Of a DNA stretch of 64,000 nt, positions 17,183 through 25,501 are shown piece after piece. Positions within the stretch are counted from its first letter, which is position 1; every line of letters starts with the position of its first letter. The notes under the pieces were generated by a model that was not told the origin of the DNA, did not search any database, and worked only from the letters and a program-made list of their open reading frames with translations. Source of the stretch: Aquilonibacter sp963820185 (lineage in GTDB: Bacteria > Vulcanimicrobiota > Vulcanimicrobiia > Vulcanimicrobiales > Vulcanimicrobiaceae). A program made the position numbers and the translations under genes. Where the stretch lies: positions 124,001-188,000 of the forward strand of contig CAWFYV010000007.1 of NCBI GenBank assembly GCA_963820185.1, in the 5' to 3' direction.

Positions 17183-17674
17183 ATGCCGAGCGAATCGTCG
17201 TTCGATGTCGTTTCACGTGTCGACCAGCAAGAGCTGGACAATGCGCTCAATCAAGCGCGGCGGGAGATCGAGAATCGATTCGATTTCAAGAATTCAAAGA
17301 CGTCGATCGAAAGCGATGGGAAGAAGATCACCATCGTTTCCGACGACGAGTTGAAGATGCGTAACGTCATCGACGTCCTCCAAGGCAAGGCCGTGAAGCG
17401 CGGGATCGACATCAAGGCCTTCGACATCGGAGAACTTGAGCCGGCGTTCACCGGCACAGTGCGCCGCGTGATCACACTGCGCAGCGGCATACCCAAAGAC
17501 AAGAGCAAGACGATCATGGAGCGGATCAAGACGCTCAAGCTCAAAGTCAACGCGCAATATCAAGACGAGCAGATTCGTGTCTCGGGCAAGAATCGCGACG
17601 ACCTGCAAAAGGTCATCGCCGACTTAAAGGCCGCCGATTTCGAAATGCCACTCCAGTTCATCAACTATAGATAG
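17183..17674 (+). CDS. yajQ: YajQ family nucleotide-binding protein
   Basis: A 163-residue member of the YajQ/UPF0234 family: PSESSFDVVSRVDQQELDNA at the N-terminus, FDFKNSKTSIE, and the C-terminal DLQKVIADLKAADFEMPLQF are family hallmarks. The fold has two ferredoxin-like domains. Some members bind c-di-GMP in other bacteria and others bind nucleotides or tRNA. Two PilZ proteins in this window make a c-di-GMP link conceivable, but nothing here proves it. A GGAG lies 7 nt before ATG 17183. Confidence 0.93.
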   Translation: MPSESSFDVVSRVDQQELDNALNQARREIENRFDFKNSKTSIESDGKKITIVSDDELKMRNVIDVLQGKAVKRGIDIKAFDIGELEPAFTGTVRRVITLRSGIPKDKSKTIMERIKTLKLKVNAQYQDEQIRVSGKNRDDLQKVIADLKAADFEMPLQFINYR

Positions 17675-17800
17675 AATGATTTTGCCAGACGTAATGTATC
17701 GGCGCCCCTCGGGGAGTCTTGTGCGGATCGAAACCATAAGGCGCCCTGCGAATGGGGGCCCCGGCGTAGCTGGGGGGCGCGGAGCCTGGGGCGGAGCGCC
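17675..17800. other. structured GC-rich intergenic region upstream of rimO
   Basis: This 126-bp gap contains several G/C-rich inverted repeats (CCCCTCGGGG near 17704, GGCGCC at two places, and GGGGGCCCC near 17754) and ends in the rimO ribosome-binding region (GGGGCGGAG). No T-run follows any hairpin, so it is not a clear terminator. I recognise no riboswitch class and cannot place a promoter with confidence. Confidence 0.35.
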
Positions 17801-19168
17801 TTGAAAACGGTAGCATTCGTCAGCCTCGGCTGCGCAAAGAATCTGGTCGACACCGAGGTCATGATCGCTAAGTTGGGAGCTGCGGGTTACGACCTCGTTC
17901 CCGATGCAGCGGATGCGGACACGGTCGTCATCAACACCTGCGCCTTCATCGACCCGGCAAAGGCCGAATCAACTGAAGTAATCCTTGAGCACGCGCAGCG
18001 CAAGCGGCGCGGACAGCAACTTGTTGTCGCCGGCTGCCTCGCGCAGCGTTACGGGGAACAGCTCCAATCGCTCGTTCCAGAGATCGATGGCGTCGTCGGA
18101 ACGGGTGCGTATGCCGGTATCGTGGAGTTGCTCGACGATGTACGCGCCGGGCAACGCCCCATTCGTCTCAATTTTGAAGCTGAGCCTGAACACGATTTTC
18201 TCCCGCGCCTCATTACCACGCCGCGGGCGACCGCGTATCTGAAGGTTGCCGAAGGTTGCGATCACCCATGCACGTTTTGCATCATTCCAAAATTGCGCGG
18301 CAAGTTCCGCAGCCGCAGTGAGGAATCTCTGCTGAAAGAAGCGCGCGCGCTCGCGCAGGCGGGAACTAAGGAACTCATTCTGATCGCGCAAGACACCTCG
18401 ATGTACGGGCGCGATCGCGGCGCTCGGCGCGGTGGGCTCGCGCAATTGCTCGAGCAGTTGCATGATGTCGACGGCCTGGAGTGGATTCGGTTGCTCTATC
18501 TCTATCCGGCAACAGTCGATCGGGAGTTGATCGATGCAATGGCCGCGTTGCCGAAGGTCTGCAAGTACATGGACATGCCCTTGCAGCACGCGCATCCGGA
18601 GGTCTTGCGCAAGATGTTGCGTCCCGCGAACGGTGAACGGTATCTCGAAATCATTAACGACTTTCGCGAGCGGATACCGGGCATCACGATGCGCTCCACG
18701 TTCATCGTCGGGTTCCCAGGCGAAACCGAGGAACACGTGGCATACCTGCAAGAGTGGATCGAGCGTGCGCAGTTAGATCGCGTCGGATTTTTTGAGTATA
18801 GTTCCGAGGAAGGCACACCCGGTGCGGAGCTTCCCGGAAAAGTTCCGGCGCGCGAACGACGTAAGCGCCTCGTCCGGTTGCGTGAGGCGCAGCGCCTGGC
18901 GTCCGGGCAAGCGCGTAGCAAGCGCATCGGCGAGCGCGTTCGCGTTTTGGTGGAAGAGCGGCGCCGTCTACCTAAAAGCGATCCGCTTCGTGCGGCACTC
19001 GGCTCGCACGATGTCTGGTTCGGGCGTTCGGAGGGTGAAGCGCCCGGCGTTGACGGTGGCGTGTATTTCGCCGCCGACACGACCCCGGGCGAGTTTGTCG
19101 AAGTGACGCTCGATGGTCATGGGCCGTTTGATTTCTACGGACATGCGTCCGTGCGGGAGTTGGTTTAA
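17801..19168 (+). CDS. rimO: ribosomal protein S12 methylthiotransferase RimO
   Basis: RimO methylthiolates the conserved Asp of ribosomal protein S12 using two Fe-S clusters. The 455 residues have the UPF0004 domain with C11, C47 and C79, the radical-SAM motif C153, C157 and C160 (EGCDHPCTFCIIPKLRGKFRSR), and a C-terminal TRAM domain. SMGCxKN-type SLGCAKNLVDTE and the IIPKLRGKFRSR motif favour RimO over MiaB. The start is TTG 17801 with GGAG four bases upstream. The LCP-family gene follows 3 bp after the stop. Confidence 0.94.
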   Translation: MKTVAFVSLGCAKNLVDTEVMIAKLGAAGYDLVPDAADADTVVINTCAFIDPAKAESTEVILEHAQRKRRGQQLVVAGCLAQRYGEQLQSLVPEIDGVVGTGAYAGIVELLDDVRAGQRPIRLNFEAEPEHDFLPRLITTPRATAYLKVAEGCDHPCTFCIIPKLRGKFRSRSEESLLKEARALAQAGTKELILIAQDTSMYGRDRGARRGGLAQLLEQLHDVDGLEWIRLLYLYPATVDRELIDAMAALPKVCKYMDMPLQHAHPEVLRKMLRPANGERYLEIINDFRERIPGITMRSTFIVGFPGETEEHVAYLQEWIERAQLDRVGFFEYSSEEGTPGAELPGKVPARERRKRLVRLREAQRLASGQARSKRIGERVRVLVEERRRLPKSDPLRAALGSHDVWFGRSEGEAPGVDGGVYFAADTTPGEFVEVTLDGHGPFDFYGHASVRELV

Positions 19169-19171
19169 TTC

Positions 19172-20569
19172 TTGGGTAGACACCTCAGTCCCGATGCTAC
19201 GCCGCCGTTGGAGCAGCGGTTGCCACGCTGGGTGCGACGTACCGCCCTCGTCCTCGGGCTCATCTTGCTCGGCGCGGGTTCGGCGCTCGCGGGCTTTGCG
19301 CTCTTCACGCACAAGAACCCGATCGAGGTGATCGCGCAGCAGTTCGTTCCTACGCCGCAAGAAGTGTTCGGGAAGTCGAACCTGCTTGTACTGGTCGAGG
19401 GCATCGACTACGACTACAGCGCGAGCGACGTCGAGTTCTCGAAAGAGTCGCGAAGCGACATGATCAAGGCCGTCAATCTCGACTTCGATAACAAGGGCGT
19501 CTACGCACTCTCGATCCTGCGCGATATGGAAGCGACGTACCCCAACGGCAGCGTTCATAAGATCAATCAGGCGCAGTCCGACGGTGGGCCGGCCGAAGCG
19601 CAGAAGGTGATCGCCGGGTTTTTGGGCATCCCCGGGTTCGACCGCTACGTGCTGCTGCGCATCGATGCGACCAAAGATCTGATCGACGCGATCGGCGGAG
19701 TCGACGTTTACATCAAGACGTCCGATTGCCTTATGAATCACAGCGGTTGTACCGGCGGCCGCGTCGACTACGACGACTCATGGGGCCACCTGCACGTGCA
19801 CCTAACCGAGGGCGTACACCATCTCAATGGCGATCAGGCCGTGAGCTATGGACGGTTCCGCCACGATTGGTGCAGCGATCCGTGTCGCGTGATGCGCCAA
19901 AACGACGTGATTATGGCGGCGCTCAATAAAGTGCGCGGCGACAAACTCAACACGTTCATTCATGCAAGTGCGATCATGAACGTGATCAATCGTGACGTAC
20001 AGACGAACTTCACCCAGTCCGAGATGGTCACGCTGGCCTCATATTTCTCCGGGCTCAACCTGCACGACGTCCACTTTGCGCAAACGCCGTATACCGGCGA
20101 CGAGGAACTCGCCGACGGCGACGACCTCGTTCCCAACAAGCCGGAGATCGCTAAGCTCGCGCAGACGATGTTGATCGCGCCGCCGACGCCGCAACCTTCT
20201 CCGGACGACATGGCGCTGGCGGCGATTGCCGCCAATTCCTTGCGCGTCGATGTGGAGAATGGTAGTGGCATTCCGGGCGCGGCAAAGTTGATCGCCGATC
20301 AGTTGAAAAAGGCCGGGTTCGTTATCGGTTACGTCGGCAATGCGCCGAGCAGCGACCATCAAAAGAGCGAGATCGACGAACATTCGACTGTGACATTTGC
20401 CGGAGCCAAAGTGCGGTCGGCGCTACCGCAGGCCTTTGCGAATACTGCCGTCGTGGGCCAGCCGGTTGCAACCAGTTCACCGGCTCCGAGCGATGTAACG
20501 GTCGTCGTGGGACGCGATCTCGCGAGCGCTGCCGTTGCGGCGAGCCCAAAGCCGTCGAATATGCGGTGA
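19172..20569 (+). CDS. LytR-CpsA-Psr (LCP) family protein with LytR_C domain
   Basis: LCP proteins are membrane-anchored phosphotransferases that attach glycopolymers to peptidoglycan or other lipid-linked acceptors. The 465-residue protein has a signal-anchor helix (about 23-45), an LCP domain (about 65-290) with SRSDMIKAVNLDFDNKG, SILRDMEA, KINQAQSDGGP and DQAVSYGRFRHD (the R/D-rich catalytic positions are present), and a C-terminal LytR_C-like domain (about 350-440, LRVDVENGSGIPGAAKLIADQL). The start is TTG 19172, 3 bp behind rimO. A 4-bp overlap leads into the polysaccharide deacetylase gene. In a cell with a TolC channel the acceptor polymer is unclear. Confidence 0.88.
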   Translation: MGRHLSPDATPPLEQRLPRWVRRTALVLGLILLGAGSALAGFALFTHKNPIEVIAQQFVPTPQEVFGKSNLLVLVEGIDYDYSASDVEFSKESRSDMIKAVNLDFDNKGVYALSILRDMEATYPNGSVHKINQAQSDGGPAEAQKVIAGFLGIPGFDRYVLLRIDATKDLIDAIGGVDVYIKTSDCLMNHSGCTGGRVDYDDSWGHLHVHLTEGVHHLNGDQAVSYGRFRHDWCSDPCRVMRQNDVIMAALNKVRGDKLNTFIHASAIMNVINRDVQTNFTQSEMVTLASYFSGLNLHDVHFAQTPYTGDEELADGDDLVPNKPEIAKLAQTMLIAPPTPQPSPDDMALAAIAANSLRVDVENGSGIPGAAKLIADQLKKAGFVIGYVGNAPSSDHQKSEIDEHSTVTFAGAKVRSALPQAFANTAVVGQPVATSSPAPSDVTVVVGRDLASAAVAASPKPSNMR

Positions 20570-21384
20570 GCCGGAATTTGAAAATCATACTTGCACTCGT
20601 CGCCGTGTTTGCGATAAGCACCGGCGGCCTCCGAATCTTCCGGCACGAAAGCAACCTAGTGCCCGCTATTGTCACTCCCCAAATGGACCTGCACAACGAG
20701 TTCTCGGGTGACCTTTCGGCGCGGTTCTATCGCGTCGTGCACCAGACGGTCGCAGCCGATCGTGCTCCGCGACCGCGGCTCATCGCTTTGACTTTTGATG
20801 ATGGCCCATATCCGATCTTTACGCCGTTACTACTCGACGAATTAAAGAAATACGACGTACCCGCGACGTTCTTTTTGATCGGACGCGACGCGGAACAGTG
20901 GCCGGAGATCACCCGGCGCATCGAGGCCGACGGTAACGAGATCGCCGATCACACCTACTCACATCCGAATCTCGATCAGGAAACGCCCGAGCAAGTACAG
21001 GATGAAGTGCTTCGCGGGCGCGACGTGCTGTGGTCGATCGCGCACGATCCGTCGGTGCGCTTCCTGATGCGTCCCCCGCACGGCCGTTATACACAAACGA
21101 CGTTGCGGACGGTGCAAGGCATAGGCTACCACGTTGTATTGTGGACCGACGATTCGGGCGATTGGCGCACGCTTACGCCGGAATACATCGCGAACGACAT
21201 GCTCAAGCATGCGAGCGCTCCGGACATCGTATTGCTACACAGCGGCAAGCTGGCGACGATTGAGGCGCTACCGATGGTCATCGAGCGCTTTCGCCACGCG
21301 GGCTACCGCTTCGTTACGGTAGGCGAGATGTTGCGTCTCACCACGCCGCAAGCGATCAACCACCCGACGCGGATGGCGGTTTGA
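20566..21384 (+). CDS. polysaccharide deacetylase (NodB homology domain)
   Basis: A 272-residue exported or membrane-anchored carbohydrate esterase 4 enzyme that removes N-acetyl groups from peptidoglycan or another glycan. Residues 6-24 form a hydrophobic N-terminal segment. The NodB domain shows LTFDDGP (D78 and D79), the zinc ligands H129 and H133 in DHTYSHPN, MRPPHGRY, and ILLHSG-like IVLLHSG near the end. Length is typical for a single-domain member. The GTG start overlaps the LCP gene stop, so the two wall-related proteins are translationally coupled. Confidence 0.93.
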   Translation: MSRNLKIILALVAVFAISTGGLRIFRHESNLVPAIVTPQMDLHNEFSGDLSARFYRVVHQTVAADRAPRPRLIALTFDDGPYPIFTPLLLDELKKYDVPATFFLIGRDAEQWPEITRRIEADGNEIADHTYSHPNLDQETPEQVQDEVLRGRDVLWSIAHDPSVRFLMRPPHGRYTQTTLRTVQGIGYHVVLWTDDSGDWRTLTPEYIANDMLKHASAPDIVLLHSGKLATIEALPMVIERFRHAGYRFVTVGEMLRLTTPQAINHPTRMAV

Positions 21385-21399
21385 GCGCCGCAGGTCACG

Positions 21400-21648
21400 A
21401 TGCCGAGAACGATTATTGATACCGAGTCGAGCAAGCCGGCCTACCGCAGGCGTCTCCTTGTGCGCTGGACGATTATCATCGTGCTCTTCATCGCCGCGGT
21501 CCTGGCCGGCGTGCGCGTTTGGCAGGCGACTCGTCCCAGGATGGGCACCGGAGCGGTGCTCGTTCCAGGAAAAATGGCCCGCGTACTAAAACCAGGGGCC
21601 GGTTCCCCTCGATGGGGACCCCAATTTAGGAGAGAAGATGCTTCGTAG
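21400..21648 (+). CDS. small single-pass membrane protein, unknown
   Basis: An 82-residue protein with a basic N-terminus (YRRRLLVRW) and one transmembrane helix (about residues 23-42, TIIIVLFIAAVLAGVRVWQ). Its soluble tail is short and Arg/Gly/Pro-rich. No family is recognised. It lies 15 bp after the deacetylase and overlaps the following lipoprotein gene by 11 bp, so the position suggests part of the envelope operon. The last third, which carries the next gene's ribosome-binding site, may be non-conserved. Confidence 0.5.
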   Translation: MPRTIIDTESSKPAYRRRLLVRWTIIIVLFIAAVLAGVRVWQATRPRMGTGAVLVPGKMARVLKPGAGSPRWGPQFRREDAS

Positions 21649-22816
21649 GCTTCCCCTCGGCTTTGCGGGAGTGTTCGCGGCTGCGATTGCGATTGCAGCG
21701 TGTAGCTCGCCGGATGCCACTCAGACGATCTCGATTGGTCCGAACTTTCCGTCGCAGACGCTCTATGCCGCGAACGTGACGCAAAACGCGGTGAATATCT
21801 ATGCGACCGGTTCGCCCAATCCGAAGTCCACGGCTGGACCGCTCTATGAGATCGGGGGATCCAATACGACGATCGCGGGCCCGCAGTACCTCACGTTCGA
21901 CAGCCAGAGCGATCTGTGGGTGACGAATTGGTTGTCGAGCACGTCTGCCGGCGAAATTCTCGAATTCAAAGCGCTCGCAACCGGGAACGTGATACCGTTC
22001 CAAAGCTTGCCGCTCGGCAACATCCGTCCGCGCGGTATCGTCGATTTTCTGTATACCTTCACCGGCCTGACGTCGAGCATTGATGTGCTTGTCGTGGCGG
22101 TTACCGACCCGAGTCAACCCGCGGCTTTCAACAGCGGCCTAGAGTTCTATACCGCAGCGGGGCTCGGTGCGCCGTACTCGACGATCGCGGGACCGGCAAC
22201 GGGGCTCAACGTGCCCAGCGGCGTTGCCGTTGACAAGAACAACAATATCTATGCTGCGAACCTGCAAGGCGCATCGGTAACTGAGTACACGTTGCCAACG
22301 GCTTCGCCGACGGCCTCACCGACTGCGACGCCGACCGCGTCGCCGACGCCGGCCCCCACACCGACGGGTCAAACAGCATCGCCGTCACCGACGCCGGCGC
22401 CGACGCCGACGCCGGCGAATATTGCACCGGTTGCAACAATCGCCGGAGCGGCGAGCGGCATCAATCAGCCAACGAGTGTCGCGATCGACACCAACGGCCT
22501 GATCTACGTTTCGGACCAAAACTCGACGGTCTGCACGCCGAGCTGTCCCGCGATTCTTGTCTTCGCTCCCGGAGCAAACGGAGCTGTGGCGCCGACGCGG
22601 TTCATCGCCGGAAAGAACACGTTGCTCTCCGCGCCGACCGACGTCAAGGTCGATAAGGCCGGCAACATCTACGTCGCCGACCAAACCGTCACGACCGGCG
22701 TCGCTGCCGGGAACGGCGTCATCTACGTCTTCGCGTCGACCGCTAGCGGCAATGTAGCCCCGATGGCGACGTTGAATTCACCGGGTGCGGTTATAGGGCT
22801 AGGTCTAGCACCCTAG
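21638..22816 (+). CDS. lipoprotein with NHL/beta-propeller repeats and a Pro/Thr/Ser linker
   Basis: A 392-residue predicted lipoprotein: signal peptide ending at the lipobox IAAC (C22). Two stretches with NHL-like repeats follow (GVAVDKNNNIYAANLQGASV, SVAIDTNGLIYVSDQNS, DVKVDKAGNIYVADQTV). Between them, near residues 220-260, is a low-complexity linker of TASPTATP-type repeats. Repeats of this kind form beta-propellers in secreted proteins and often mediate binding; no catalytic motif is visible. A strong AGGAG precedes the ATG. It belongs to the envelope cluster with LCP and deacetylase, and is followed closely by the histidine kinase gene. Confidence 0.75.
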   Translation: MLRRLPLGFAGVFAAAIAIAACSSPDATQTISIGPNFPSQTLYAANVTQNAVNIYATGSPNPKSTAGPLYEIGGSNTTIAGPQYLTFDSQSDLWVTNWLSSTSAGEILEFKALATGNVIPFQSLPLGNIRPRGIVDFLYTFTGLTSSIDVLVVAVTDPSQPAAFNSGLEFYTAAGLGAPYSTIAGPATGLNVPSGVAVDKNNNIYAANLQGASVTEYTLPTASPTASPTATPTASPTPAPTPTGQTASPSPTPAPTPTPANIAPVATIAGAASGINQPTSVAIDTNGLIYVSDQNSTVCTPSCPAILVFAPGANGAVAPTRFIAGKNTLLSAPTDVKVDKAGNIYVADQTVTTGVAAGNGVIYVFASTASGNVAPMATLNSPGAVIGLGLAP

Positions 22817-22874
22817 CCTCGAAAGGAGCACCCCCGTTCCAGCCCAAGTCGATCGCCTCGCGTCGCTCACACGC

Positions 22875-25439
22875 TTGGCTGATGCAACCACGCCGCAGGC
22901 CAAGGCCTCGGCGGTTGCGGCCGGCGCGCTCTCCTGCGTTTCGCACGGAGTCGCGACCGTATTGCTTTTCGACGACGACGGCGTTGCAAGTTCAATCGAG
23001 CCCGCCGACTCGGCCGGCTTTGCCTTGCGTGATGGCTCGACCGAATTGCGCCGGCTCTTCCTGCACGCGCTCGCGCGTTTTGGCGATGGCAGCGTTTCGT
23101 TCGTTGCGCGCGACGTGCAACGCGCCTTCGTCGGCGTCAGCTCGACAATCGGCGAACACGATCTGCTCTTTGCTCCCCTTATGGCTGGTGGACGCACCCT
23201 CGGCGTCGTTGCAATCACGGTCGACGGCGAGCCGCCCGGCGGCGAGCGGGAAGCGCTCACCACCTACTGCGCGGTCGTGGCGCGGATCCTCGACGCAGAG
23301 CGCGCGCTCGCGGCGGCACGCCGGCAATCGCGCGACAGCCAGTTGTTGACGATGGTCAACGAGCGTCTGCACAAGTCGCTGGATCGGCGCGATGTGCTCT
23401 TCGGGATCGTTGAGGGCGTGCGTGCGGCGTTCTCTGCTGATCGTTGCTTCGTTTATGAACGGATGGATAACGGCGACAATGCGACAGTCGTCGCGGCAGC
23501 CGTCAAAGGCGGTCTCGCGAGCACGGACAAATCCACGGTTTCGCTTGATGCGGATCTTCGCAAAGTCTTCGGCGGTCTGACGGTCCGCCGCGAAGAGTGC
23601 AGTGGCATCGAGATCTATGGTGTCGGCGCTCGCAGCGCGATGGCGATGCCCTTCGTTGTCGATGGGCGCGTCGAGGACGCGCTCGTGCTCTCGTTCGATC
23701 GGCCCGATGGGTTTGACGACGCCGACATTGCTGCGCTGCGTTCGCTTGCATTTCACGTCGGGCTTGCGCTCTCGAACGCCCGGCTATACGAGCGCGAACG
23801 CGCGCGTCGCTCGCAAGCCGAGTCGCTCGAACGTGTGGTGCGCATCCTGCGTGATACGCAGTATGTGGATGAAGTGCTCCTGGTCTTCGTCGTGACCGTT
23901 TCGCACGAGCTGCCGCTCGACTGCGCGGCTTATGCGGTCGAGGGCGACCAGATGGTGCGACGTGCGCTGCGTATTCGCGAACCGCGCGGTTTTGAACCGC
24001 CGGCGTCGATCGATCGTGCGCCGTTGGAACCGTTCCTTGCGGTCGATGAGCCGTCGGATGGGACGATGTTACCGCGTGCCGCGCGCGACGCACTTTTCGA
24101 CGGCCGCAACGGTATCGTCGTGCCGCTGCGCCTCGAAGGAACGCTCTGGGGCGTGTTCATCGCCCGTTCGTCCGAAGGCGGTTTAAACTGGCCTGCGGAG
24201 GAGCGCGCGACGTTCTTTCGCACGCTCGGATCGCATCTCGAGATCGCGCTGGCGAATGCGCATGCCTACGAACGGGAACTGCGCCGCGCGCAAGAGCGCG
24301 AGACCTTCGCCGAAGCTGCGCGTACAATCCTCAGTCATGCCGCAATCGGCTCCCTAGCCGATGTGATGTGCCGCCTTGCGACTTCGCTCGTGCACGCCGA
24401 TCGCGCCTGCGTGTTGCGCTGGAGCGGCGGATCCTACGAAATCGTCGGGCGCTTTGGTGACGACGTCGAAGAGATCGTCGCCGAGAGCGGGTTCGACATG
24501 CAACATCGCGCGGAGCGGCTCAGTTCGCTCGTCGGCGATGAACGCCGGGTGCAGCGTCTCATCGACGGACCGGGCTATTTGGTCACCCCGCTGTCGCAAA
24601 TCTCTCCCGGCGGAGGCGGGACGATCGACGCATTTCTGCTGGTTGGACGCGCGAACAGCGAGCGTTTCGGGCGAGATGAACTTCGCATTATGCAAGAGCT
24701 TGGCGCTTTGCTGGCACTTGCGTTACGCAACCTCGAACTTTACGAAGCGATGGGTTTAGCAAATCAAGCGCTGCAAGAGTCGAGTGAATTCAAGGACGAC
24801 TTGCTCGCGATGCTCGCGCATGACTTCAAGGGCCCGCTCACCGTCATTCTCGGGTATTGCGAACTGCTGTTGGAAACGGCATCGGAGTCGCGCGATGAGA
24901 TTGAAACCGTACACTCGCAGACGAAACGGCTCGTGCGGCTCTCGGAGGATGCGCTGGTCCTCGCGCAGACGCAGTCGGAGGGCTTCTCGCTCGCGCGTAC
25001 GACTGTCGACGCGGGTTCGTTCGTCGCTGAGTGTGTCGCGGCGACGGCGCCAAACAATCCACGGCTGCATGTGCGCGTGCCGGAGGAGCCGGTCACCGTC
25101 GAACTCGACCCGCATCGCTTCCGCCATGTCGTCGACAATCTCGTCTCCAATGCGCTCAAGTATTCAACCGAGGACGTTGACGTCGTCGTCGACGCACGCG
25201 ACGGCAACGTCGTGATGGAAGTCCGCGACCGTGGCATCGGCATCCCGCACGAAGAGTTGACGACTCTCTTCACACGCTTCGGGCGTGCGAGCAATGCGCG
25301 CAACAAGGGTATCTCAGGTTCTGGCATCGGGCTCTACGTCGCGCGCAAGATCGTCGAAGTACACCGTGGGACGATCGCGGTCGAATCGCGCGAGAACGAA
25401 GGGTCGACCTTTATCGTGACGCTACCGGGCCGCAGCTGA
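22875..25439 (+). CDS. multi-GAF sensor histidine kinase
   Basis: A soluble sensor kinase of at least 854 residues. Four GAF-like regions (about 1-155, 165-305, 320-465 and 480-625) precede a HisKA dimerisation domain with H-box LAHDFKGPLTVI, then an HATPase domain with N box DNLVSNALKYS, G1 DRGIGIP, and G2 GSGIGLYVARKIVE. No transmembrane helix is seen, so it likely senses cytoplasmic small molecules or light/redox cofactors. The TTG at 22875 is the first canonical start, but plausible protein sequence (VPAQVDRLASLTR) continues upstream. An ideal AAAGGAG at 22822-22828 is spaced for a start at GTT 22836. No response regulator is adjacent. Confidence 0.86.
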   Translation: MADATTPQAKASAVAAGALSCVSHGVATVLLFDDDGVASSIEPADSAGFALRDGSTELRRLFLHALARFGDGSVSFVARDVQRAFVGVSSTIGEHDLLFAPLMAGGRTLGVVAITVDGEPPGGEREALTTYCAVVARILDAERALAAARRQSRDSQLLTMVNERLHKSLDRRDVLFGIVEGVRAAFSADRCFVYERMDNGDNATVVAAAVKGGLASTDKSTVSLDADLRKVFGGLTVRREECSGIEIYGVGARSAMAMPFVVDGRVEDALVLSFDRPDGFDDADIAALRSLAFHVGLALSNARLYERERARRSQAESLERVVRILRDTQYVDEVLLVFVVTVSHELPLDCAAYAVEGDQMVRRALRIREPRGFEPPASIDRAPLEPFLAVDEPSDGTMLPRAARDALFDGRNGIVVPLRLEGTLWGVFIARSSEGGLNWPAEERATFFRTLGSHLEIALANAHAYERELRRAQERETFAEAARTILSHAAIGSLADVMCRLATSLVHADRACVLRWSGGSYEIVGRFGDDVEEIVAESGFDMQHRAERLSSLVGDERRVQRLIDGPGYLVTPLSQISPGGGGTIDAFLLVGRANSERFGRDELRIMQELGALLALALRNLELYEAMGLANQALQESSEFKDDLLAMLAHDFKGPLTVILGYCELLLETASESRDEIETVHSQTKRLVRLSEDALVLAQTQSEGFSLARTTVDAGSFVAECVAATAPNNPRLHVRVPEEPVTVELDPHRFRHVVDNLVSNALKYSTEDVDVVVDARDGNVVMEVRDRGIGIPHEELTTLFTRFGRASNARNKGISGSGIGLYVARKIVEVHRGTIAVESRENEGSTFIVTLPGRS

Positions 25440-25501
25440 GCGGGCAAACGGCCGGCGGTCGGGAAGCAAACTTTTTCCCCTGGAGAACGTTATAAACCCC
25501 T

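Noticed and set aside
17675..17800. Riboswitch upstream of rimO
   Set aside because: GC-rich inverted repeats are present, but no known riboswitch core sequence can be recognised.
22300..22430. DNA tandem repeat array
   Set aside because: It is a Pro/Thr/Ser-coding linker of the lipoprotein with irregular units; not a CRISPR or VNTR of defined period.
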